A DNA stretch of 64,000 bases from DASRIA01 sp963816975 (GCA_963816975.1 CAWFMD010000006.1:868001-932000), one strand, 5' to 3'. Counted from the stretch's first letter, positions 8,473 to 17,597 are shown. Notes: generated by a model not told the origin, from the letters alone. Numbers and translations: made by a program.

Positions 8473-9839
8473 AAAAGCGCGGTCGGCGCAGCCTGCCGCT
8501 TGCGCTCGGCGCGGAACCTCCCCGCCGCCTGTGCGTGATCCACGATCGGGTCGGGGTAGTCGAGGGCCTGCGACAGCTTCCACGGCTCGTGCACGGCCGC
8601 GCCTGCGATGTGCGCGAGCTCCGGCACGTACCGGCGCACGTAGGTCCCGGCCGGGTCGAATCGCCGGGCCTGGCGAATCGGATTCAGCACGCGGTTCGGC
8701 CGGGTGTCGTTGCCGGTTCCCGCGACCCACTGCCAGTTGCCCGCGTTGTTCGCGATCTCGCCGTCCACCAGCAGGTCCCAGAAGTGCGCGGCCCCGGCGC
8801 GCCAGTCGATCCCGAGGTCCTTCGTCAGGAACGAGCCGGTCACGAGCCGGGCGCGGTTGTGCATCCAGCCCTCGCGCCGCAGCTGCCGCATGCCCGCGTC
8901 CACCAGCGGGTAGCCGGTGCGCCCCTCCCTCCAAGCCGCCAGCGCCTGCTCGTCGGTGCGCCAGCTGCGCTCCCCGCCGCGGTAGTCGCGCTGCGACATC
9001 GCCGGCCACGCGGCGGTCACCTGCTGGAAGAAGTCACGCCAGCAGAGCTGCCGCACGAACGGCTCCGCCCCCGGCCGCTCCCGCACGCGCTCGTACACCT
9101 CGCGCGGGGACAGACAGCCGAAGCGCAGGTAGGCGCTGAGGCGCGACGTGCCGTCGGCCGCGAGATCGTCGTGGCGCTCGCCGTAGTGCGCCAGGCCCGA
9201 GCGGGTCCAGGCCGCCAGTCGCGCGCGCCCCGCCTGCTCGCCACCGCGTGGCAGGTCTTCGGACGTCTGCCCGCTCGTCAGCTCGGCCGCCGTGAGCAGC
9301 CGGCCGCGTCGCACCCCCGGCGGCAGCGACAGCTTGCGCGGCGCACCGTGGACCGCGCGCAGCGGCTCCTGGCGCCAGCGCCGCCAGAAGGGGGTGAAGA
9401 CGCGGTAGTGGTCGCCGTCCGCGGGCGCCAGGTCGCCCGGGGGCACGATCGTCGCGCCCGGGAAGGAGCGCAGCTCGATGCGCTCGCGCGCGCAGTCGGT
9501 ACGCAACCGCGCGAGTCGCGCCTGCGCGTAGGCGCTCACGTCGTCGCTTGTGAAGATCGCCTCCGCGCCGGTCTCGCGCGTGACCCGCAGCGCCTCGCGC
9601 ACCACATCGCCGCGCCGCATCACGAGGCCTGCGCCCCGCGCGCGCAGTGCCTGATCGAGGTCCTCCAGCGAGTCGCGCAGGAACCGCAGCCGGTTCGGCG
9701 CGGCGAAGCTGGAGGCCAAGAGGCGTTCGTCCAGTACGAACATCGGCACGACATTCTGCGCCGCGCGCGCGGCAGCCGTCAGCGCCGGATGGTCGTGCAC
9801 CCGCAGATCGCGATTGAACAAGACTACGGCCGTTCGCAC
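8469..9839 (-). CDS. phrB: Deoxyribodipyrimidine photo-lyase (class I)
   Basis: The enzyme splits UV-induced cyclobutane pyrimidine dimers using blue light and FADH-. The N-terminal alpha/beta antenna domain starts with MRTAVVLFNRDLRVHDHPAL. The FAD domain has the expected WMHNRARLVTGSFLTKDL and WDLLVDGEIANNAGNWQWVAG regions followed by DTRPNRVLNPIRQARRFDP. The length of 456 residues is normal for the family. The start is GTG with no strong Shine-Dalgarno. DNA repair of this kind fits an exposed surface habitat. It is convergent with the membrane protein gene and upstream-divergent from nothing; the TetR gene lies behind it on the same strand, 48 bp apart. Confidence 0.95.
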   Translation of the reverse strand: MRTAVVLFNRDLRVHDHPALTAAARAAQNVVPMFVLDERLLASSFAAPNRLRFLRDSLEDLDQALRARGAGLVMRRGDVVREALRVTRETGAEAIFTSDDVSAYAQARLARLRTDCARERIELRSFPGATIVPPGDLAPADGDHYRVFTPFWRRWRQEPLRAVHGAPRKLSLPPGVRRGRLLTAAELTSGQTSEDLPRGGEQAGRARLAAWTRSGLAHYGERHDDLAADGTSRLSAYLRFGCLSPREVYERVRERPGAEPFVRQLCWRDFFQQVTAAWPAMSQRDYRGGERSWRTDEQALAAWREGRTGYPLVDAGMRQLRREGWMHNRARLVTGSFLTKDLGIDWRAGAAHFWDLLVDGEIANNAGNWQWVAGTGNDTRPNRVLNPIRQARRFDPAGTYVRRYVPELAHIAGAAVHEPWKLSQALDYPDPIVDHAQAAGRFRAERKRQAAPTALF

Positions 9840-9887
9840 CCACGGGGTACGGGTCGCGGATCGCGGCCGATCATTCTTCGGACCGCT

Positions 9888-10487
9888 TCAGGAGCGAAGC
9901 GCGCCGACCACCGACCGGACGAGCAGTGAGTGCGCGTGCTCGCGGGGGATCCTGTCTTCGCCGACCGCGCGGATCATCGCGACCAGCAGGGCGCCGATCG
10001 CGGATGCGCCCCATGGCGCAGGTAAATCCGGCGAGAACTCACCCAACGTTTGCCCGCGCTGGATCAGCTCCTGCATGGCCGCGGCCATGGCCTCCTCGCG
10101 CTGGCGGGCCGGGTAGTTGTCCGGCTGGGACGGGTTCGCCACGACAACGCGGTAGCGGTCCCCCAACTCAAGCCAGGCCGCGAGCAGTCGCTCCAGCGCC
10201 ATGCTCGGCGAGCCTTCGTCGAGGCGGCAGTCCACGAGGGCCTGCTCACCATCGGCCAGCCCGCGCGAGCGGATCGCCTCCAGCAGCGACTCCCGCGTCG
10301 GGAAGTGCCGGTAGAGAGTCGCGCGGCCCACCCCGGCCGCGGCGGCGACGTCGGCTACGCCGGCGCTCGGCTGCTCGGCCCACAGGCGGATTGCCGCCTC
10401 CTGGATCCGCAGCACGTTGCGTTCAGCGTCTGCCCGGCGCGACTCGGGCAGGGGAGCAGGCTGCTCTGCGGGCGCGGGGCTCGCCAT
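9888..10487 (-). CDS. TetR-family transcriptional regulator
   Basis: The N-terminal DNA-binding domain is typical: RIQEAAIRLWAEQPSAGVADVAAAAGVGRATLYRHFPTRESLLEAI, written here only in part to mark the helix-turn-helix at about residues 35-70. The C-terminal ligand domain (about 90-195) is variable and gives no clue to the inducer. ATG 10487 follows GTAGAG on the coding strand; the longer open frame to 10577 crosses the divergent promoter and is rejected. Length 199 residues. It lies divergent (88 bp) from the ArsR-SRPBCC gene, so either regulator could act in that shared region, and it is followed by phrB on the same strand. Confidence 0.88.
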   Translation of the reverse strand: MASPAPAEQPAPLPESRRADAERNVLRIQEAAIRLWAEQPSAGVADVAAAAGVGRATLYRHFPTRESLLEAIRSRGLADGEQALVDCRLDEGSPSMALERLLAAWLELGDRYRVVVANPSQPDNYPARQREEAMAAAMQELIQRGQTLGEFSPDLPAPWGASAIGALLVAMIRAVGEDRIPREHAHSLLVRSVVGALRS

Positions 10488-10545
10488 CTCTACTTCGAGT
10501 CGGATACTAGTCCGGATCGCGCGGCCTCGGTGGGCCTTGTTACAT

Positions 10546-10561
10546 GTGACCAAAAGGTCAC
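10546..10561. promoter_or_regulatory. Perfect inverted repeat, probable operator of the ArsR-SRPBCC gene
   Basis: GTGACC-AAAA-GGTCAC is a perfect 6-bp inverted repeat that sits just upstream of a TATACT hexamer. A dimeric winged-helix repressor such as the ArsR-type protein encoded 15 bp downstream would be a natural ligand. Bound protein would block RNA polymerase. The TetR protein encoded divergently is the alternative binder. Confidence 0.6.
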
Positions 10562-10562
10562 G

Positions 10563-10568
10563 TATACT
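10563..10568 (+). promoter_or_regulatory. -10 element of a probable leaderless promoter
   Basis: TATACT matches the -10 consensus at five of six bases. It ends 7 nt before ATG 10576, so transcription should begin at or next to the start codon. A weak TTGTTA at 10537-10542 may serve as the -35 box, with a long 20-nt spacer that contains the operator. Confidence 0.6.
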
Positions 10569-10575
10569 CAACCGC

Positions 10576-11337
10576 ATGGACCTGGTGTTCAGAGCGCTCG
10601 CCGACCCGACTCGCCGGAGCTTGCTCGACGCGCTGTTCGAGCACGACGGCCAAACGCTGAGCGCGCTGGCCCGGCGGTTGCCGATGACCCGCTACGGCGT
10701 GATGAAGCACCTGCGGGTGCTCGAGGAGGCAAGCCTCGTCACGACGAAACGGCGGGGGCGCGAAAAGCTCCACTTCCTGAACCCGGTCCCGATCCGGCTC
10801 GTCCACGACCGGTGGGTGAGCAAGTACGCCGAGCCCTGGGCCGCGGCGCTCAGCGGCCTCAAGAAACGCATCGAGGAGGACACGATGGAGAAGGTTTACG
10901 AGATCTACATCAAGACGACGCCCGAGCGCCTCTGGGAGGCGATCACCGATCCCGAGATGAGGGCGAAGTACAGCTTCGGCGTAAGCGTCAGCTCCGACTG
11001 GCAGCCGGGGTCCGGCTACGAGTCGGAGCACCCGGCAGCGGGGATCAAGATCGCTGCGGGCGAGAACCTCGAGGTCGATCCGCCGCGCCGGCTCGTGCAG
11101 AGCATGGTGGCTCTGTGGAGCGACGAAGTGCAGGGCGAAGGGACCTCGAGGGTCACCTGGGAGATCGAGCCGGTCGGCGACTCCTGCCGGCTGACCGTCA
11201 CCCACGACCAGCTGCGCGAGGGCGCCAACGGCGAGCTGTACGGCGGCTGGCCGATGATCCTCTCCGGCCTGAAGACGCTGCTGGAGACAGGCGAGCTGCT
11301 GACGACGCCGGGCTCGCTGCGCTATCAGGCGGCATAG
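10576..11337 (+). CDS. ArsR-family HTH fused to an SRPBCC/AHSA1 domain
   Basis: Residues 1-95 are an ArsR winged helix (VFRALADPTRRSLLDALF, then LARRLPMTRYGVMKHLRVLE and a basic wing). Residues 105-250 form an SRPBCC/AHSA1 domain (KVYEIYIKTTPERLWEAITDP and GGWPMILSGLKTLLETGE near the end), a hydrophobic-ligand fold. This fusion is a recurrent actinobacterial architecture; it likely represses its own promoter and possibly nearby genes, with the SRPBCC part binding an inducer, but no ligand is known to me. Start ATG 10576 is set by the promoter and by the conserved MDLVFRALADP beginning. A perfect inverted repeat lies at 10546-10561. Confidence 0.88.
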   Translation: MDLVFRALADPTRRSLLDALFEHDGQTLSALARRLPMTRYGVMKHLRVLEEASLVTTKRRGREKLHFLNPVPIRLVHDRWVSKYAEPWAAALSGLKKRIEEDTMEKVYEIYIKTTPERLWEAITDPEMRAKYSFGVSVSSDWQPGSGYESEHPAAGIKIAAGENLEVDPPRRLVQSMVALWSDEVQGEGTSRVTWEIEPVGDSCRLTVTHDQLREGANGELYGGWPMILSGLKTLLETGELLTTPGSLRYQAA

Positions 11338-11372
11338 CCCGGAGCAAGATCAGACGCGCGCACGGGTGATGG

Positions 11373-14015
11373 TCAGATGCTCGCGCGAGGCCGAGAGGTG
11401 CCGGACTCGGGTGAGTGACATGGCTGCACGACCTCGACGTAGCCGTCGGTTCCGTTCACCCGGATCCGCTGCCCGTCCCGGATCAACTGCGTGGCGTGCT
11501 CGACGCCGACGACGGCAGGCAGGCCGTATTCCCGTGCGACCACCGCGCCGTGGGTCATCCAGCCGCCGACCTCGGTCACCAGGCCCGCGATCGCGACGAA
11601 CACGGGCGACCAGCTGGGATCGGTGTGAGCCGTGACCAGGATGTCGCCCGGTTCGAGGTCGGCCTCGGCCATGTCGAGGATCACCCGGGCTCGGCCTTCG
11701 ATCATCCCGGCGCAGACCGGCAGACCGACCAGCGCACCGGTCGGTAGGCCGTCGCGGCGGTACGCGCCGGCGACGGCCTCGCCGTCCGAGGTGAGCACCC
11801 GGGGTGGCGTGAGCGCTCGGTATGACCTGAACGCTTGCTTGCGTCGACGGACGAGCTCGTCATCGACCTGCTGCGTCCGCGCGAGATGCTGCAGCTCCTG
11901 AAACGTGAGGAAGAAGATGTCCTCCTGCTCACGAAGGACGGCGGCCCGGACGAGGCGCTCGGCCTCCTCCAGCAAGGCCTGCCTGTACAGGAAGTAGCGG
12001 CTGACCATGCCGTACTTCGGATACTCCCGATACCCGATGAAGGTCCGCACGCGATCGATCATGCGTTTGGTCTCCGCCGCCCTTTGCTCCCCGTCCGGCA
12101 GGGCGCGAAGGCGCTCCAGGAGCTCCCGCTCCTTCGTCCACGCAGCTTGCCGTCCTTGCTCGAAGCGGCGCGCGCCGGCGCCCGGCTCGAAGCGCTCGAC
12201 GTTGGCGAGCAGCATCGGAAGTAGCGCGGTCGGGCGCTCGCTCCAACGTGGTCTCGTGATGTCGATCTCCCCGACGCAGCGCATTCCGTATCGGTCGAGG
12301 TAGGCGCGGATGGCGTCGCGTGCTGCTCCGCCCCCCGCGAGCTCGGCCAGGTCGTCGAGGAAGCCGTCGTCCTCCACCTCATGCAGGAACGCGACGACCT
12401 CCGGATGCGGGCGGATCGCGTCCGCGACGTCGAGGAGGGCGAGCCCCATCTCCGATGTGACGTTGCTGGGGACGGACTGCGCGAGCGCGTCGGCCGCGTT
12501 CTGCTCGCCCAGCCACTCCTCGAGCTGTTCGTTGAGCCACCACGTCGCCTCCATCGCTGTCATGTAGACCCGATGGCTCTGCGGATCGAACAGAAGTCGC
12601 TTGAGCTCCTGGATGTCGGCCAGGATGAAGTCGAACAGCGCGTCTCCGGACTTTGCCCGGATGTCGCGCGCGAGCGCGGCGACCGACGCCTGGTTGCGCG
12701 CGATCAGCTCCGCGACGATGCCCGGATCGGTCTCGATCGGTGGCGGCGGCCCATCGGTGACCGGCGCGCCGGGACCCTTGTCCGGGAGCGGCAGGCTGAA
12801 GTCGTCGCGTTCGAGGACGGTCTGCAGTGCGTCGCGGATCAGGGGGTCCGACCGCCCCAGGACCTCGAGGAGGCCGACGCGGGTCGCGGGAGCCGACAGG
12901 CGCTCGGTGACGTCGACGAAGAGCCTCCCGCCGGCCTCGTGCACCGGCAGGGCGGCCGTCAGCTGCCACACGGAGACGCCCAGAGGCTTCATCGGGTCGG
13001 TCATCATCTGCTGATGGCCGACCGAGACGTAGACGCGGCGGCCGCGGTCACCGACGTCCGGGATCGGGAACAGCGTGGTGATCGGCCGGCTCTGCACGAT
13101 GTGGAAGGCGTCGTCGACCAAGCACCATTCGATGTCCTGGGGGCAGCCGAAGTGCGCTTCGATGCGCCGGCCCAGGGCAGCGAGCTCCACGACCTGTTCG
13201 TCCTCCAGCGCCGGCTGCTCCTGCTGTTCGGGCCCGATCGGCCGTTCCTGGGTCCCGCCTGACAGCGAGGCGTAGACGGCGCGCTGCTTCCGGGCGACCG
13301 CCTTCGAGACGATCTCGCCGTCGCGCACCTTGTAGGCGTCGGCTCTCGCCAGACCCGAGACCAATGCCTCACCGAGGCCGAATGTGGCCTCCACGGTGGC
13401 GACCTTCCGGTTGGACGTGACGGGGTCGGCCGTGAACAGGACGCCGGCAGCCAGCGGGTCCACCAGCCGCTGCACGACCACGGCCATATCGACCTTCCGG
13501 TGGTCGAAGCCGTTACGAAGGCGGTAGGTCACGGCCCGCTCGGTGAAGAGCGAGGCCCAGCAGCGGCTGACGTGCTCGCGGATTGCGGGCGGCCCCTTGA
13601 CATTCAGATAGGTGTCCTGCTGTCCAGCGAAGGAAGCTGCCGGAAGGTCCTCCGCCGTCGCGCTCGATCGGACGGCGTACGCGGCTTGCGGGCCGAGGCG
13701 GGCGAGCGCCTGGTCGATTGCCGCCGCGACATCGTCGGGGATGGCGATCCCTTCGAGGGTCCGCCGGATCTCCGCGCTGCGCGCGCGAATCGCCCCCCGG
13801 TCATCCGGGCTCAGCGCCGACAGCCCATGCAGCTGATCGTCGATCGACGGTGCGCGCTGCATGAATCGCCGGAAGGCATCGGTCGTCACGCAGAAGCCGG
13901 GCGGCACGCGGATCCCTTCGATCAGCGACATGTCGCCCAAATGCGCGCCCTTGCCGCCGACGACTGTGGCCAGTGTCCTGTCGATCTCCTCGAGATCGAG
14001 CACGTAGCTGCCCAT
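11373..14015 (-). CDS. rph: Rifamycin-inactivating phosphotransferase (PEP-synthase-like)
   Basis: The enzyme phosphorylates rifamycins at the C21 hydroxyl using ATP and water. The 880-residue protein has the three-part RPH/PEP-synthase layout: ATP-binding domain at the N-terminus (GGKGAHLGDMSLIEGIRVPPG, AAYAVRSSATAEDLPAASFA, DIEWCLVDDAFHIVQSRPIT), a long rifamycin-binding region that holds VYVSVGHQQMMTDPMKPLG, and a C-terminal swivelling domain with the phosphocarrier His822 in GGWMTHGAVVAREYGLPAVV. The sequence matches RPH more closely than true PEP synthase by my reading of these segments and by length. ATG 14015 has AAAGGTG 6 nt upstream. I saw no copy of the rifampin-associated element in the roughly 100 bp upstream. 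It is convergent with the ArsR-SRPBCC gene. Confidence 0.85.
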   Translation of the reverse strand: MGSYVLDLEEIDRTLATVVGGKGAHLGDMSLIEGIRVPPGFCVTTDAFRRFMQRAPSIDDQLHGLSALSPDDRGAIRARSAEIRRTLEGIAIPDDVAAAIDQALARLGPQAAYAVRSSATAEDLPAASFAGQQDTYLNVKGPPAIREHVSRCWASLFTERAVTYRLRNGFDHRKVDMAVVVQRLVDPLAAGVLFTADPVTSNRKVATVEATFGLGEALVSGLARADAYKVRDGEIVSKAVARKQRAVYASLSGGTQERPIGPEQQEQPALEDEQVVELAALGRRIEAHFGCPQDIEWCLVDDAFHIVQSRPITTLFPIPDVGDRGRRVYVSVGHQQMMTDPMKPLGVSVWQLTAALPVHEAGGRLFVDVTERLSAPATRVGLLEVLGRSDPLIRDALQTVLERDDFSLPLPDKGPGAPVTDGPPPPIETDPGIVAELIARNQASVAALARDIRAKSGDALFDFILADIQELKRLLFDPQSHRVYMTAMEATWWLNEQLEEWLGEQNAADALAQSVPSNVTSEMGLALLDVADAIRPHPEVVAFLHEVEDDGFLDDLAELAGGGAARDAIRAYLDRYGMRCVGEIDITRPRWSERPTALLPMLLANVERFEPGAGARRFEQGRQAAWTKERELLERLRALPDGEQRAAETKRMIDRVRTFIGYREYPKYGMVSRYFLYRQALLEEAERLVRAAVLREQEDIFFLTFQELQHLARTQQVDDELVRRRKQAFRSYRALTPPRVLTSDGEAVAGAYRRDGLPTGALVGLPVCAGMIEGRARVILDMAEADLEPGDILVTAHTDPSWSPVFVAIAGLVTEVGGWMTHGAVVAREYGLPAVVGVEHATQLIRDGQRIRVNGTDGYVEVVQPCHSPESGTSRPRASI

Positions 14016-14123
14016 CCGTTCACCTTTCCGTGGGCCCCGCCGGGCCGCTCCCCGCTGATCGTTGCGCCCGCGGCCGGCTCCGCGTCGCCGCCGACCCGGC
14101 CCACGACCATGCGACGGTCCGAA

Positions 14124-14196
14124 TGGCGAGGGCCGGAATCGAACCGGCGACACCACGATTTTCAGTCGTGTGCTCTACCGACTGAGCTACCTCGCC
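14124..14196 (-). tRNA. tRNA-Phe (GAA)
   Basis: On the minus strand the gene folds into a full cloverleaf: acceptor GGCGAGG pairing with CCTCGCC, D arm GCTC...GAGC, anticodon stem CACGA/TCGTG with loop CTGAAAA (anticodon GAA), and T arm GCCGG-TTCGATT-CCGGC. The discriminator base is A, and the 3' CCA is not encoded. It sits between the M23 peptidase and rph genes. Confidence 0.97.
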
Positions 14197-14236
14197 GCGC
14201 GGGGGGGATGGTAGCGGCCGCCCCCCGGCGGGTCGG

Positions 14237-15172
14237 TTACTCCCAGGACTTCAGGAATGGATACGGGTCGACCGGGTGGCCGCCCGCGAACCAGGGCCCG
14301 GCCCAGATCTCGAAGTGTAGATGTGGGCCCTCGCTGCCGCCGGTGCTGCCGACATTCGCGATGCGCTGGCCGGCCGCCACGCGGTCGCCCTGGTCGACCA
14401 GCATGCTCCCCGACTGCAGGTGCATGTACACGTAGTTGTAGTTCTCGCCGTCGGCATCGAGCACCAGGTAGTGGCCGGCGCCCGCCGCCTGATAGGCGCG
14501 CCAGTGAATCGTCCCGGTCGCCACGGCGACCAGTGGGGTGCCCTGCGCCGCCGGCAGGTCCTGGCCCTGGTGGGTGTGCCCGTTGCGCGCGGCGCCGAAG
14601 CGGCTGCCGCTGCCGCCCCACGAGTAGATGCCGGCGATCGGGAACGGGTGGGCGCCGGCGCCGGCCGGCCCGGGGGCGGGGGCGACCTGCGCGGTGGTGC
14701 TCCTGACCGCCCTTCTCCCCCGCGGGTTGCGCGCGGTGATGCGCACGCGGTACGCGCCTGGCCGCGCGTCGCGCGACCACGAGTAGGTGTGCGGTCGGCC
14801 GGTGCGGCGGCTGCCCAGGTTCACGCGGTGGGCGGTGCCGTCGGCGAGGCTCACGAATGCGAGCCGCACCCGCACGTACTTGGCGCGGTCGCGCACCTGA
14901 AAGCGCACGACGGCCCCGCCGGCGACGGGTGTGGCGGTCGCGGGCGAGACGTCGAACACCGTCAGGATGGGGCGCCCGGTATGAGCGGGGGCCGGGCTCG
15001 CGCCCAGCCCACCGCCTCCCGAGCCGGAGGGCGGCAGGGGCTGCTTGCCGGGTTGCTCGATCGGGTCCGGCGGCACGGTGCCGGACGCCGCGCCGGTCTC
15101 GGCGTGGGCGGGAACGGCGATGAGCAGGGCAACCATGCCCGTGAGAGTGGCAGCGACCCGGTCGCGCGCCAA
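14237..15172 (-). CDS. Secreted M23-family (LytM-type) peptidase
   Basis: Residues 1-24 form a signal peptide (hydrophobic GMVALLIAVPAHA, cleavage after AHA). A Pro/Gly-rich linker follows, then an immunoglobulin-like beta domain at about 65-165, and a C-terminal M23 domain whose zinc ligands are visible in NGHTHQGQDLPA (HxxxD) and in EGPHLHFEI (HxH). Such enzymes cut peptide cross-links in peptidoglycan. The start is TTG, fixed by AGGAGGTG about 5 nt upstream, one of the strongest ribosome sites in the window. Length 311 residues. The divalent-metal residues are intact, so it is probably an active hydrolase and not a degenerate activator. Confidence 0.9.
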   Translation of the reverse strand: MARDRVAATLTGMVALLIAVPAHAETGAASGTVPPDPIEQPGKQPLPPSGSGGGGLGASPAPAHTGRPILTVFDVSPATATPVAGGAVVRFQVRDRAKYVRVRLAFVSLADGTAHRVNLGSRRTGRPHTYSWSRDARPGAYRVRITARNPRGRRAVRSTTAQVAPAPGPAGAGAHPFPIAGIYSWGGSGSRFGAARNGHTHQGQDLPAAQGTPLVAVATGTIHWRAYQAAGAGHYLVLDADGENYNYVYMHLQSGSMLVDQGDRVAAGQRIANVGSTGGSEGPHLHFEIWAGPWFAGGHPVDPYPFLKSWE

Positions 15173-15286
15173 TCGACACCTCCTTGCGTCTAGATCCCGC
15201 TTTCGGCTGGTTTACGGCACTTGTTGAGAGCCGTCGCTTCGCAACTGGACGGCTGTTCAGTGCGCCGCGACGCGTCCAGGGCTCGC

Positions 15287-17575
15287 TCAGGCCAGCGGGT
15301 GACCCGCCGCCACGGCGCCGGCGGTCAGCATTTGCCCCATCAGGTCGAGCGCTCCATGCTTGGAGAGCGGCTCGTTCAGGTTGCCGCACTTGGGCGACTG
15401 CACGCACGACGGGCAGCCGGCTTCGCAGGGACACTCGGCGAGCAGCCGCCGTGCATCGCCGACCAGCCGCTCGAACTCGTCGAATCCGCGCCGCGTGATT
15501 CCCACCCCGCCGGGATGCCCGTCGTAGATGAAGATCGTGGGGCAGCCGGTCTGGTGGTGCAAGTTGGTGGACAGGCCGCCGATGTCCCAGCGGTCGCACA
15601 TCGCGATCAGCGGCAGCACGGCGATCTGCGAGTGCTCCGCCGCGTGCAGCGCCCCGAGCATTGCCTGCAGCGGCAGCGCGTCGGTCAGGTCGGGCAGCTC
15701 GTACCACAGCGCCTGCGTGACGAAGTTCTGCTCGGGGAGGTCGAGTGTCTGCAGGTCGATCACCTGGTGGTCGGCCATGCGCTTGCGCTGGAAGGCCACG
15801 ACCTGCTGCATGACCGCAACCACGCCGAAGCGCAGCGGCACGCCGAGCGCGTCGCGATCGTCGCGGGTCTCCTCGATGAAGGTCTCGGTCTCGATCTTCG
15901 GCTGCGTGTAGTAGTGGGCCTCGGCCGCGCGCACGAGCGCGCGACGCCCGTCGATGTCGAGCTCCTCGACCTCGTAGGGCTCGCCCAGGTGCAGGTACAC
16001 GGCGCCCGGATGGACTGTGGAGAAAGCCCGCTCGGCCTCGACGAAGCCGATCACCTCGCCACGCTCTGACTCCACGATCGCGAAGCTGTCGGGCGAGGCG
16101 GAGCGCAGCGAGAGCTTCGCCGCCGGGAATCCCCACTCGCGCGGGTGATAGCGCCCGTCGCGCTTGCGCAGCCGGCCGGCCGCGACCAGGCGCTCGGCGG
16201 CGACCGCCATGCCCGGGCCGAGCGTGTGCTCGTCAGCCGGCTCCAGCGGCCCCTCGTAGGCGGCGACGCACAGGTGGTTCATGAAGATCGTCTCCGAGGT
16301 GTGATCGAGGATCGCGGCCTCCACCGGCCGGTCCAGGAACTCCTCGGGGTGGCGGCAGAAGAACTGGTCGAGCGCGTCGTCGCCCGCGATGTACATCGCG
16401 AGGCCGCCGCGCTCCGTGCGGCCCGCGCGGCCCCACTGCTGGCGCAGGCTCGCGACGGTGCCGGGGAATGTGACCGAGATCGCGGCGTCGAGATGCCCGA
16501 TGTCGATCCCCAGCTCGAGCGCGTTCGTGGTGACGACCCCGAGCAGCGCTCCGCTTGCCAGGTCACGCTCGATCTCGCGGCGCTGGCCGGGTGTATAGCC
16601 GCCGCGGTACGGACTTATGCGACCGGCATGCTCGGTGCTCTGCTCGAGCCGCTCGCGCGCGAACTGGTAGATCAGCTCCGCCGCGCGGCGGCTGCGCGCG
16701 AAGCAGATCGTGCGCACCTCCGCAGCGACCAGGTCGGCGAACAGCGCGGCCGCCTCGCCGAGGCTCGAGCCGCGCCGCATGGTGCGCTCGTCGATCAGCG
16801 GCGGGTTGCACATCACGACCTCGCGTGCGCCCCGCTCGGAGCCGTCGCGGTCGACGACCTCGAACTCGAGCCCGGTCAGCTCCTGCGCCAGCGACAGCGG
16901 GTTGGCGATCGTGGCCGACGTGAGGACGAACCGCGGCGTCGTCCCGTACGCCTCCGCGAGCCGGCGCAGTCGGCGCAGCACGTTCGCCACGTGGGAGCCG
17001 AACACTCCGCGGTACACATGGGCCTCGTCGACGACCACCAGCGCGAGGTTCGCGAGGAAGTCACCCCAGCCCGCGTGGTGCGGGAGGATCCCCACGTGCA
17101 GCATGTCCGGGTTCGTGAGCACGACGTTGGCGCGCTTGCGGATCGCGGCGCGCTCCTGCTGCGGCGTGTCGCCGTCGTAGATCGCGTGATGCAGGGCGGG
17201 GGTGCCGAGCGCGGTGAGGCTGCGCGCCTGGTCCTGCGCGAGCGCCTTCGTGGGGTACAGGTAGAGCGCCCGTGCCCGCGGGTCGCAGGCCAGCACGTGC
17301 AGCACCGGCACGTTGAAGCACAGCGACTTGCCGCTTGCGGTGCCCGTGGTGACGATCGTGTTCCCGCGGCGCATGACGCTCTCCCACGCATCCGCCTGAT
17401 GCGAGTACAGGGAGGTGATCCCCTGTGCGATCAGCGCCTCGCGCACGCCGGGGTGAAGGTCTGCGGGGAGCGGCGCGGTGACAGGCTGCTCGCCGGGTTG
17501 GTGGACCCGCGTGACCAGCCGCTCGTCCTCCCCCGCGAGCAACCCCGCGAGCGCTTCGCTCCAACCTTGCTCCAT
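15287..17575 (-). CDS. DEAD/DEAH-box helicase of the MrfA/YprA type with C-terminal Cys4 (DUF1998) domain
   Basis: MrfA-type proteins are 3'-5' DNA helicases linked to repair of mitomycin-type damage. Motif I is TTGTASGKSLCFN at about residue 90; motif II is VVVDEAHVYRG; motif VI is QQWGRAGRTERGG. The C-terminal region has four cysteines in CPCEAGCPSCVQSPKCGN, the metal-binding signature of the DUF1998 domain. ATG 17575 was chosen because MEQGWSEALAGLL begins a well-formed domain and TACTGT lies 8 nt upstream; ATG 17620 would overlap gpgS. Length 762 residues. It is divergent from gpgS with a 22-bp gap, so the two promoters must overlap the coding starts. Confidence 0.88.
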   Translation of the reverse strand: MEQGWSEALAGLLAGEDERLVTRVHQPGEQPVTAPLPADLHPGVREALIAQGITSLYSHQADAWESVMRRGNTIVTTGTASGKSLCFNVPVLHVLACDPRARALYLYPTKALAQDQARSLTALGTPALHHAIYDGDTPQQERAAIRKRANVVLTNPDMLHVGILPHHAGWGDFLANLALVVVDEAHVYRGVFGSHVANVLRRLRRLAEAYGTTPRFVLTSATIANPLSLAQELTGLEFEVVDRDGSERGAREVVMCNPPLIDERTMRRGSSLGEAAALFADLVAAEVRTICFARSRRAAELIYQFARERLEQSTEHAGRISPYRGGYTPGQRREIERDLASGALLGVVTTNALELGIDIGHLDAAISVTFPGTVASLRQQWGRAGRTERGGLAMYIAGDDALDQFFCRHPEEFLDRPVEAAILDHTSETIFMNHLCVAAYEGPLEPADEHTLGPGMAVAAERLVAAGRLRKRDGRYHPREWGFPAAKLSLRSASPDSFAIVESERGEVIGFVEAERAFSTVHPGAVYLHLGEPYEVEELDIDGRRALVRAAEAHYYTQPKIETETFIEETRDDRDALGVPLRFGVVAVMQQVVAFQRKRMADHQVIDLQTLDLPEQNFVTQALWYELPDLTDALPLQAMLGALHAAEHSQIAVLPLIAMCDRWDIGGLSTNLHHQTGCPTIFIYDGHPGGVGITRRGFDEFERLVGDARRLLAECPCEAGCPSCVQSPKCGNLNEPLSKHGALDLMGQMLTAGAVAAGHPLA

Positions 17576-17597
17576 CGTCTGTAACAGTAGAGGCGCG

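Noticed and set aside
11373..14015. Phosphoenolpyruvate synthase as the function of this gene
   Set aside because: Length and several internal segments (GHQQMMTDPMKPLG and the N-terminal SYVLDLEEID start) fit rifamycin phosphotransferase better, although the families share domains.
14016..14123. Rifampin-associated element upstream of rph
   Set aside because: No copy of the TTGCGGCAAG-like core is visible in the gap between rph and the tRNA gene.
14120..15172. Genomic island inserted at tRNA-Phe
   Set aside because: No integrase, no direct repeat of the tRNA 3' end and no shift in base composition are visible.
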